Assembly: GCA_947628355.1 (NCBI GenBank)
Contig: CANQZO010000043.1
Coordinates: 1 to 10,934, forward strand
Reading direction: 5' to 3'
Length of the DNA: 10,934 bases
DNA from: Candidatus Gastranaerophilales bacterium
GTDB taxonomy: Bacteria > Cyanobacteriota > Vampirovibrionia > Gastranaerophilales > Gastranaerophilaceae
How positions within the stretch are numbered: position 1 is the first letter of the stretch; each line of letters starts with the position of its first letter. Under the pieces are notes generated by a model that saw only the letters and a program-made list of their open reading frames with translations, searched no databases and was not told where the DNA came from. Position numbers and translations under genes: made by a program. Shown in pieces: positions 5,865 to 10,934 of the stretch.

Positions 5865-6500
5865 GTGCTTGATTTTGAAAAGAAAAATGAACAGACGAAC
5901 GACACAGCAACGGAAAATCAGCCCGTCGGAACAAAACGGCTTAAGCGCGAACTACGCGCCGAAGCATTAGCGCGTATCGAGGGCGCGGCACGAACGCAAG
6001 ATGATTTTGGAAAAGTGGTTGAGATTTGGGATAAGCTCGACGCAAATAGAGAACGCAAGGAACGCTATCACGAGATTGGTCGAAGTGATGTCCCTCTTGA
6101 TTACGAAGCCGCGGAGGACGGCGTATGTTTTCCGCGTGACTTGAACAGCTTTATTTGGAAACAAGTGCAAAAGGGCGAGTTTATAGACGCGATATATAAC
6201 TGTCCGTATGAAATACACGAACTTGTAACGGACGAGTATATATCAAATATAATGAACAGTCTATCACCCGAACAGAAAGAAATCCTATATTACATAGCAG
6301 TCAAGGGATATAGCACATCAAAAATCGCCTGCATACGAGGTCAGACGGACAGGAATATCCGCAAGGTGCGAAACTCATTATTAAAACACATAAGAGAAAA
6401 AATATATGATTACTTGACCTCCGACAAAGAACACAATATGACAGCAAGGGAGAAATTATTTATAGAAAATTATCGGAATATGATTGACAATAGCAAATAA
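5865..6500 (+). CDS. Sigma-70 region 4-like helix-turn-helix protein
   Basis: A 211-residue protein. Its C-terminal third (about residues 133-184, from LSPEQKEILYYIAVKGYSTS through RNIRKVRNSLLKHIREKI) has the form of sigma-70 region 4, the part that reads the -35 element. The N-terminal part is charged and helical and shows no clear region 2 core-binding motif, so it may be a specialised sigma-like factor or a transcription regulator rather than a full sigma factor. The GTG at 5865 is preferred because GGAGGTGATT, nearly the full anti-Shine-Dalgarno sequence, ends 6 bases upstream. The TTG at 5847 overlaps that site and would add 6 residues. It is the first gene after the strong promoter, 54 bp ahead of the DUF6076-like gene. 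It may control the element's own genes. Confidence 0.7.
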   Translation: MLDFEKKNEQTNDTATENQPVGTKRLKRELRAEALARIEGAARTQDDFGKVVEIWDKLDANRERKERYHEIGRSDVPLDYEAAEDGVCFPRDLNSFIWKQVQKGEFIDAIYNCPYEIHELVTDEYISNIMNSLSPEQKEILYYIAVKGYSTSKIACIRGQTDRNIRKVRNSLLKHIREKIYDYLTSDKEHNMTAREKLFIENYRNMIDNSK

Positions 6501-6554
6501 TAGTGGTAATATAAATATTATAGAATAGATTACAGAAATAGAGGTTATTTTGTT

Positions 6555-7463
6555 ATGAAAAATATTTTTGAACATACACGCTCAAGCTGGGTTAAATACA
6601 GCGAATACAATTTTGTTCAGGACGAGGACAGCGGACAGGTTTATATTATGCCCACGAGCAACGCTAAACCGCAGTTTTTCAATCCTTTGGAAAACGCGGA
6701 GCAAATGGTTATTGACGCTTTAAATGTAGGCTTAATCTGTATGAGCGAAAAGTCAATGGACGAGGACAAGGAAACTGCTGTTTTCGGCTTTATCTCGGAG
6801 TATGGTTTGCTTGGACTTATGACAGCTTTACCAACGACACCAAAATTTATGGACTATGACGCTGTGTATCTGATAAAAAATCAATATATCAAAAAAGAAA
6901 CAATATCAACAGATAATTATCTAAATATTTTCTTCCCGTTTGAAATGCCGGATATAATCAAAAACAAAAACGGTGTGATGTGGACGATTGAGGGTGACAG
7001 AGATATGATGGCGCTTGCACTAACAATGGACAGCCGACCTATGGCGGTTAATATGGAATTTCAGCGTGAGTATGCGGAACGCTACGATTGGCTTGTAAAA
7101 CAGTTTAAGGATTGGGCATTTACATTTTTTACGAGCATTATGTATTACGATAATCTCGACAATGACAACAAAGATTTATATAGACAAGCTATGGCTTGCT
7201 TTGACGGTATTGCGCCAACATATCATATAGAGCTGCTTGACAAGCCGACGCTTGTATGGGATTTTCATTCATTATTACTCGGAATACAAATGATGTTTAG
7301 CTTTATGCTTGTAAACGAACAAAATCCGCTAAAAATATGCAAGCATTGTAACACCGTATTCAAGGCAAACAGACCGAGCGCGGTATTTTGCAGCCCTCAA
7401 TGTAAGAATAGGTATAATGTATATAAAAGTCGAAAAAAGAATAAAGACAATACACAATATTAA
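6555..7463 (+). CDS. DUF6076-like protein with C-terminal zinc ribbon
   Basis: A 302-residue cytoplasmic protein of unknown function. The C-terminus has a four-cysteine zinc site, C262-x2-C265-x13-C279-x3-C283, in ICKHCNTVF and AVFCSPQCKNRYNVYKSRKK, which resembles the CGNR-type zinc finger and is probably nucleic-acid binding. The first 255 residues are mixed alpha/beta with no catalytic motif I recognise (FGFISEYGLLGLMTALP, a long helical stretch near 185-215). The overall layout matches proteins annotated DUF6076 in gut Clostridia. GAGG lies about 10 bases before ATG 6555. Linkage to the sigma-like gene upstream suggests one operon. The pair may be a regulatory module, but nothing in the sequence proves it. 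Confidence 0.65.
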   Translation: MKNIFEHTRSSWVKYSEYNFVQDEDSGQVYIMPTSNAKPQFFNPLENAEQMVIDALNVGLICMSEKSMDEDKETAVFGFISEYGLLGLMTALPTTPKFMDYDAVYLIKNQYIKKETISTDNYLNIFFPFEMPDIIKNKNGVMWTIEGDRDMMALALTMDSRPMAVNMEFQREYAERYDWLVKQFKDWAFTFFTSIMYYDNLDNDNKDLYRQAMACFDGIAPTYHIELLDKPTLVWDFHSLLLGIQMMFSFMLVNEQNPLKICKHCNTVFKANRPSAVFCSPQCKNRYNVYKSRKKNKDNTQY

Positions 7464-7507
7464 ATTAACAAATAAGTTTCTATTAATCATGAGAAAGGAT
7501 TGTTTTT

Positions 7508-8677
7508 ATGATGAAACTCTTAAAATATTTTAAAATTTATGATAATGAATTATGCCCTTGTGATAGTGGAAAACCTTATATTAATTGTTGTAAAAATCGC
7601 AAGGATAAAACTATCAAAGCAAGTAAGAAACCATTAGAAATTCAAGTTATGGAACAATTTAGAAAGAGTCAGTTTAAATGTTGTCTTTATCCTGATAAAT
7701 CTAATTGTGTGAAACACATCAAAGAAGCTCATGCATTACAAAACAATAAAATAATATCTCAGTTAGCTGAAGAAGGTCATGTGTATATTTTAAATACGAA
7801 GAAATCACCAATAGTCATTCCGATTGAAAATGAAGAACCAGAAATAATAATACCTATGGATAGAGTAGGAATTAAGCATGCCACAACTGCTACATGCTTT
7901 TGTGATATTCACGATGATGAAGCATTTGCACTTATAGAAAAAGGTGCTCCTGATTTTGACCCAAATAACAAAGGACATAAGTTTATATATGCTTATAAAT
8001 CTTTTATATTTGAATACTATAAAAAGTTAGTAGAACAAAAAGTATTTATAGATAATGTAAAACAATATCCATCATTATTAAAAATAAAGGAATTTGTTAG
8101 ATATTATAGAGCAATTTCTATGACATTACAAGAAATGGATAATATAAAAGATTTTTTTGATAAAAGAATACTAAATAAGGACTATACTGGATTAGAAACT
8201 TGTATTCTAGAAATTCCTGAAAGTATAAATTTCGCTAATTATGCTTGTCTTGCCCTTGATTTTGATATTAACGGAAATAAAATTAAATATACTCATAAGG
8301 GGTTTATTAGCAGGCTTTTTGTGACTGTTTTTCCTGAAAAAACAAAATCATACGTTATTATGAGCTGTTTAAAGGAGGACTATTCTGTTTATAAAAAATT
8401 ATTTTATCAATTGCAAAATATTAATCTTAATAAAATCAAGTATTATCTTGATCTCGTATTGCCATTATATAGTGAAAACATTGTAATTAGTCCTCGTTTA
8501 TGGGAAAAATGGGATGATGAACAACAAATGATATATACATTTTTAGCTAATAGACAAAGAAGTCAATTTTTAACATACAAAACAATGTTCGCTTTGGGTA
8601 TGCGTAATTTAAAGAAACAAGAATCAAATTTTGAGGATGGGAATAGAGGAAGAATAGATTTATTCCAAAAAGTATAA
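7508..8677 (+). CDS. SEC-C and zinc/HNH-like protein, possible defence cargo
   Basis: A 389-residue protein. A SEC-C zinc motif is at the N-terminus: C16-P-C18-D-S-G then C27-C28. A second conserved block follows: C59/C60 and C68, AHALQNN (75-81), EEGHVYI (90-95), and after a short insert KHATTATCFCDIHDDEAF (124-141, with C133, H136, D137). Paired Cys/His groups with an AHxxQ segment and a CxxHD segment look like a treble-clef or HNH-type fold, so nuclease activity is possible but unproven. The remaining roughly 240 residues are helical and unrecognised. AAAGGA lies 8 bases before ATG 7508; ATG 7511 is also usable. The gene is far more AT-rich than its neighbours (11 G/C in 60 bases at 8041-8100, against 37 in 60 at 4441-4500), which suggests separate acquisition. 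A gene alone at the end of the operon is typical of cargo. Confidence 0.6.
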   Translation: MMKLLKYFKIYDNELCPCDSGKPYINCCKNRKDKTIKASKKPLEIQVMEQFRKSQFKCCLYPDKSNCVKHIKEAHALQNNKIISQLAEEGHVYILNTKKSPIVIPIENEEPEIIIPMDRVGIKHATTATCFCDIHDDEAFALIEKGAPDFDPNNKGHKFIYAYKSFIFEYYKKLVEQKVFIDNVKQYPSLLKIKEFVRYYRAISMTLQEMDNIKDFFDKRILNKDYTGLETCILEIPESINFANYACLALDFDINGNKIKYTHKGFISRLFVTVFPEKTKSYVIMSCLKEDYSVYKKLFYQLQNINLNKIKYYLDLVLPLYSENIVISPRLWEKWDDEQQMIYTFLANRQRSQFLTYKTMFALGMRNLKKQESNFEDGNRGRIDLFQKV

Positions 8678-8700
8678 AAAACACTTTATTATCCAATAAT

Positions 8701-8729
8701 CCCCCATAACTCAATAAAAGTTATGGGGG
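8701..8729. terminator. GC-rich hairpin between converging genes
   Basis: CCCCCATAACT (8701-8711) pairs perfectly with AGTTATGGGGG (8719-8729) around a 7-nt loop. It lies between the 3' ends of the rightward SEC-C gene (8677) and the leftward secreted-protein gene (8747), the expected place for a shared terminator. Neither strand has a T-run directly after the stem, so termination may be weak. The right arm extends into seven consecutive G residues. Confidence 0.55.
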
Positions 8730-8746
8730 GGTGAACTTAAAAAATA

Positions 8747-9313
8747 TTAAATTCCGTTCTTTACTTTAAGCAATAACTTTCTTGCTACTGTAAATTCCGT
8801 GCTGTCAACAGCGGGAATGTTCCAATAACAGAAATCGCCCACGCGGTCAACGGCGGGGTCGTATGTGGGGTCGGCTGATTTGTAAATCAGTGTATTAGCT
8901 TCATCAATCGCTGTATCAAAGTTTTTGCCGTTCTGTACATCTACAATTAAATCTGCAAGCAAGACCTTTAATTTTTCCTCAATCTGCTTGTAGTGGTCGG
9001 GGCGTAAGTACATATCCCTCATTGTGCGGATTGCGTTTTGTGAAATCGGCGATAAAACTCCGTAACCGTAGCCGTTTGTCTGATTTGCTATAACCGCCTT
9101 TCTAATTCGCGTGTTCGCTCTTGCGCTTGCCGAGCCATAACCTGTACCGTTTTCAACCTCGTCCAAAATATCACTGATAAGATTTTCAGTAATCACGATT
9201 GCTTCCTCCGTTACACTTGTTGGCGCAGTTTCTCTCGGTATTGACGCGGCATTTACTGTAACCGCCGATATTGATAAAATTGCCGTGATAAGTAAAACAC
9301 TAAATTTCTTCAT
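8747..9313 (-). CDS. Small secreted protein of unknown function
   Basis: A 188-residue protein starting MKK, followed by a hydrophobic stretch FSVLLITAILSISAVTV and a cleavage-type NAA, so a classical signal peptide with likely cleavage after A22. The mature part has no motif I recognise. It includes a Gly/Tyr stretch TNGYGYGV, two similar segments (LISDILDEVENGTGYGSASARANTRI and LIVDVQNGKNFDTAIDEANTLI share I/V-x-D-x-x-N-G and A-x-A-N-T), and a single Cys near the C-terminus. ATG 9313 was chosen because GAGGAGG (9323-9329) lies 9 bases upstream; longer in-frame starts would place the signal peptide internally. The gene overlaps the 3' end of tnpV by 14 bp, and its ribosome binding site lies inside tnpV, so it is translationally coupled. 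It could be periplasmic, surface-bound or released. Confidence 0.7.
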   Translation of the reverse strand: MKKFSVLLITAILSISAVTVNAASIPRETAPTSVTEEAIVITENLISDILDEVENGTGYGSASARANTRIRKAVIANQTNGYGYGVLSPISQNAIRTMRDMYLRPDHYKQIEEKLKVLLADLIVDVQNGKNFDTAIDEANTLIYKSADPTYDPAVDRVGDFCYWNIPAVDSTEFTVARKLLLKVKNGI

Positions 9314-9674
9314 TTTTGTAAGCCTCCTCATAAACATAATCGTGATACAAGATTTCCTCAACTCTTGATTTAATCCCATTCATTCGCCGTACCCATTCCA
9401 TTTGGTCGGCGGCTTTCAATTTCTCGTTCACGCCCTCACGCTCCGCCATCTGCGGTACAAGCCTGTCCAACATCTCGTGACAGGTCTTGTCAATTTCTGC
9501 GAGATATTTTAACAGCGTACCGTGCAGCAGCATAACCGTGTAGGTTCCTTGATGATGTTTCTTTAGGTACTCACGGCGAAGCATACCGTATTTACCGATA
9601 TTGTAATGCTGCTCATCAGGTACAGTCAAATTTGGTATTAAGTAATCGCCGCATTGTGAATAAGTAAGTTTCAA
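9300..9674 (-). CDS. tnpV: TnpV-family transposon-encoded protein
   Basis: A 124-residue protein recognised as TnpV from MKLTYSQCGDYLIPNLTVP at the start, IGKYGMLRREYLKKHHQG (27-44), LAEIDKTCHEMLDRLVPQMAEREGV (59-83) and LKAADQMEWVRRMNGIKSRVEEIL (86-109). The length is normal for the family, whose function is unknown. It first drew attention as a Tn4451 gene. The start is TTG at 9674-9672: GGAG (9684-9687) lies 9 bases upstream. The only nearby ATG (9681-9679) is followed at once by TAA and sits only 2 bases from GGAG. The gene overlaps the secreted-protein gene downstream. Its presence with tnpW and tnpX in the same window suggests that both halves belong to related elements or one composite element. 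Confidence 0.82.
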   Translation of the reverse strand: MKLTYSQCGDYLIPNLTVPDEQHYNIGKYGMLRREYLKKHHQGTYTVMLLHGTLLKYLAEIDKTCHEMLDRLVPQMAEREGVNEKLKAADQMEWVRRMNGIKSRVEEILYHDYVYEEAYKNEEI

Positions 9675-9702
9675 TTTACATTTCTCCTCTCATTGTGATA
9701 TA

Positions 9703-9765
9703 GTGGTTATAATTTATAAATCGTGAAAAGTTTAGTTTCCACCGCCTTTCTGGGTATATAACCAC
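9703..9765. repeat. 9-bp inverted repeat upstream of tnpV
   Basis: GTGGTTATA (9703-9711) is repeated inverted as TATAACCAC (9757-9765), with 45 bp between the arms. It lies 29-91 bp upstream of the tnpV start, in AT-rich DNA that must hold the leftward promoter; no convincing -35/-10 pair was found. It may be a spaced operator or coincidence. Confidence 0.35.
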
Positions 9766-9796
9766 ATTTCAATTCGTCACAAATGAGCCGCAGCCA

Positions 9797-9840
9797 TATA
9801 CTGTATTTTGTAGGTGATTTCATTCACCCTTTACAGTATA
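9797..9840. repeat. Long imperfect palindrome abutting the hsdS cassette
   Basis: TATACTGTA (9797-9805) pairs with TACAGTATA (9832-9840), and inside it GGTGA (9813-9817) pairs with TCACC (9824-9828), leaving a 6-nt loop and a small internal loop. It ends 5 bp before the 48-bp inverted repeat. It could be a terminator for leftover transcription, part of an invertase binding region, or the scar of an insertion. It contains the only start-like codon (GTG 9814) of the plus-strand module. Confidence 0.5.
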
Positions 9841-10392
9841 ACTCGTATTGATGATGAGATACCGTTTGAGATACCGGATGGGTGGGTGTGGTGCAGAGGA
9901 TCAAGCTGTTTCTTGCCTATGGAGAGCCGAAAGCCGTCGGGCACTCATTTCAAGTACATTGATATCGATTCCATTGATAACAAGCATCAGGCAATAAAAG
10001 AAGCCAAGATAATAGAAACGGCTAAAGCTCCCAGCAGGGCAAGTAGAGCTGTATTTGACGGCAGTATACTGTTTTCGCTTGTAAGACCATATCTTAAAAA
10101 CATAGCTTTGGTGGATAGTAGCAACGCAGATAGTATAGCTTCAACAGGTTTCTATATTGCAACGTCAAATGGTACATTTAGACCCAAATATATCTATATA
10201 CTTATGATTTCGGCTTATGTAGTAGAGGGATTGAATCATTTTATGAAAGGTGATAACTCTCCATCCATAAACAAGGATGATATTGAAAAGTGGCTATATC
10301 CCGTTCCACCGCTTGCAGAACAAGATAGGATTGCAGACAGCGTACAAAATTATCTCAGCATACTTGAAGATATAGAAAAAAGCCTCAGCTGA
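9814..10392 (+). CDS. hsdS: HsdS target-recognition module, probably silent cassette
   Basis: Part of a type I restriction-modification specificity subunit, which selects the DNA sequence that the HsdM/HsdR partners methylate or cut. The frame opens at GTG 9814 after a TAG, but there is no Shine-Dalgarno site and the first 9 or so residues do not resemble HsdS. Homology starts at RIDDEIPFEIPDGWVWC (11-27), the usual entry to a target-recognition domain, and ends with PVPPLAEQDRIADSVQNYL and a short helix to KSLS. In between are KYIDIDSID, LVRPYLKNIALV, STGFYIA and MKGDNSPSINKDD, all normal for the fold. At about 180 HsdS-like residues it is one domain of a two-domain protein (usually around 400). 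The missing start and the flanking inverted repeat point to a silent module expressed only after inversion. Confidence 0.82.
   Translation: MISFTLYSITRIDDEIPFEIPDGWVWCRGSSCFLPMESRKPSGTHFKYIDIDSIDNKHQAIKEAKIIETAKAPSRASRAVFDGSILFSLVRPYLKNIALVDSSNADSIASTGFYIATSNGTFRPKYIYILMISAYVVEGLNHFMKGDNSPSINKDDIEKWLYPVPPLAEQDRIADSVQNYLSILEDIEKSLS
9846..9893 (+). repeat. Left arm of 48-bp perfect inverted repeat (hsdS inversion site)
   Basis: All 48 bases match the reverse complement of 10887-10934. The repeat encodes the conserved IDDEIPFEIPDGWVWC entry segment of both HsdS modules and stops where the proteins diverge (TGC versus TGT, then unrelated). This is the expected crossover region for swapping target-recognition domains. 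Confidence 0.93.
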
Positions 10393-10411
10393 GGCTCTTT
10401 TCTATATTATC
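10366..10411. terminator. Central palindrome: shared C-terminus and bidirectional terminator
   Basis: The core AGCCTCAGCTGAGGCT (10381-10396) is a perfect 16-bp palindrome inside a longer one (10366-10388 against 10389-10411, 20 of 23 positions matching). Both strands encode IEKSLS-stop, so the two modules overlap by 8 bp at their ends. Each strand has a T-run after the GC-rich stem (TCTTTTCT on plus, TTTTTTCT on minus), giving a two-way intrinsic terminator that is independent of inversion state. Confidence 0.7.
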
Positions 10412-10934
10412 TATCATGTCAAAACATTTGTGAAGATATTCTGTTATTCGTTTTTGTTCACTATATGGTGGTAAAGGAATGCGGGCGTTCTTTATCATAG
10501 ACTGAGTAAGTTGATTTATTGCAGTAGAGTTGCTATCATAGAATATTTCCCTAAAATAATATGTTTGAAGGTAGTAGAAAACATATTCAAAACAAATAGT
10601 CCTATAAATAGCCATAAAAGCCCCGAATGACGCCTTCTCAGTCATATCTCTAATTAACGCACATTTTCCTACTAAGGCTTTACTGCCGTTTCTCGCACAT
10701 ATAAGAATATCATTGTTTTCAACATACTGATTGTCTCTTATTTCTGTATTAACTCTTACAAGACCAGAAAAATCAAGTTTGCTATTAACGATATTAGAAG
10801 AACGAAGCACCATAGTTCCATTAGATGTAATATCAGAGGGACTATATGTAAGACCAATATTTGTTTGCCCAATCATCGAAAGGCAACACCACACCCACCC
10901 ATCCGGTATCTCAAACGGTATCTCATCATCAATA
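10385..10934 (-). CDS. hsdS: HsdS target-recognition module, continues past right edge
   Basis: Second HsdS module, opposite to the first. The frame is open to the window edge (first full codon ATT at 10933-10931), so the N-terminal part is missing. It starts IDDEIPFEIPDGWVWC, then diverges: GLTYSPSDITSNGTMVLRSS, VENNDILICARNGS, ALVGKCAL, and the ending PLPPYSEQKRITEYLHKCF with a short helix to KSLS. These are standard HsdS features, and the sequence between the shared ends is unrelated to the other module, so the two should read different DNA targets. Without an upstream start in view, the simplest reading is that it is the C-terminal half of an active leftward hsdS whose first domain lies beyond 10934. 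It could instead be another silent piece. Confidence 0.82.
   Translation of the reverse strand, partial: IDDEIPFEIPDGWVWCCLSMIGQTNIGLTYSPSDITSNGTMVLRSSNIVNSKLDFSGLVRVNTEIRDNQYVENNDILICARNGSKALVGKCALIRDMTEKASFGAFMAIYRTICFEYVFYYLQTYYFREIFYDSNSTAINQLTQSMIKNARIPLPPYSEQKRITEYLHKCFDMIDNIEKSLS
10887..10934 (-). repeat. Right arm of 48-bp perfect inverted repeat (hsdS inversion site)
   Basis: Exact reverse complement of 9846-9893. It reaches the last base of the window, so the true repeat may be longer. If the window end is a contig end, the break may have been caused by this repeat. Confidence 0.9.

Noticed and set aside
5749..5934. A 61-codon minus-strand frame across the rightward promoter and first gene start
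   Set aside because: It covers the promoter, operator and leader, its sequence is low-complexity F/K-rich, and no start signal is visible.
5865..6500. Calling this gene a complete sigma-70 factor
   Set aside because: Only region 4-like helices are visible; no region 2 motif could be found, so only sigma-like is supported.
10385..10894. Starting the minus-strand HsdS module at the GTG at 10894
   Set aside because: That codon lies inside the conserved GWVWC segment; the frame and homology continue to the window edge, so the gene is 5'-partial rather than starting there.
9846..10934. Transposon terminal inverted repeats flanking an insertion sequence
   Set aside because: The repeats encode in-frame HsdS residues, no transposase lies between them, and the enclosed DNA is fully accounted for by two HsdS modules.

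Overview
The window looks like part of a conjugative or mobilisable element from a gut-type Firmicute (class Clostridia). The reasons are AAAGGAG-type ribosome binding sites, AT-leaning intergenic DNA, a large serine recombinase of the TnpX/TndX kind, and three accessory gene families (TnpV, TnpW, DUF3847) typical of Tn4451-like and related clostridial elements. No chromosomal housekeeping gene, tRNA, rRNA or CRISPR array is visible.

Left part (1-5627), all on the minus strand: a MobA/MobL (MOBQ) relaxase running off the left edge; a 267-bp array of nearly back-to-back hairpins ending in an RSF1010/pGO1-type oriT with nic core TAAGTGCGCCCT; a DUF3847 gene; a non-coding stretch with a terminator and four TGTACAG boxes; a parR-parM pair (ribbon-helix-helix DNA binder plus actin-like ATPase) overlapping by 4 bp; and tnpW-tnpX (small accessory protein plus large serine recombinase). 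Together they supply excision and integration, DNA nicking for transfer, and partition of the circular form.

Centre (5628-8746): a divergent control region between tnpW and a rightward operon. The rightward promoter is a consensus TTGACA-17-TATAAT whose -10 is bracketed by a perfect 10-bp inverted repeat. The operon encodes a protein with a sigma region 4-like helix-turn-helix (GTG start at 5865), a DUF6076-like protein with a C-terminal zinc ribbon, and then a strikingly AT-rich gene for a SEC-C plus zinc/HNH-like protein that looks like foreign cargo, possibly defence. A hairpin lies between this operon and the converging genes to its right.

Right part (8747-10934): a leftward tnpV and overlapping secreted-protein gene, then two type I restriction-modification specificity (HsdS) target-recognition modules facing each other tail to tail. 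They are bounded by a perfect 48-bp inverted repeat (9846-9893 and 10887-10934) and share a central palindrome that encodes the same C-terminal KSLS-stop on both strands. This is the architecture of an invertible, phase-variable hsdS. The minus-strand module is probably the expressed 3' half of an hsdS that continues past the right edge, and the plus-strand module the silent alternative. The partner hsdM, hsdR and the invertase are not in the window.

All assignments rest on motif recognition by eye; no database search was possible.
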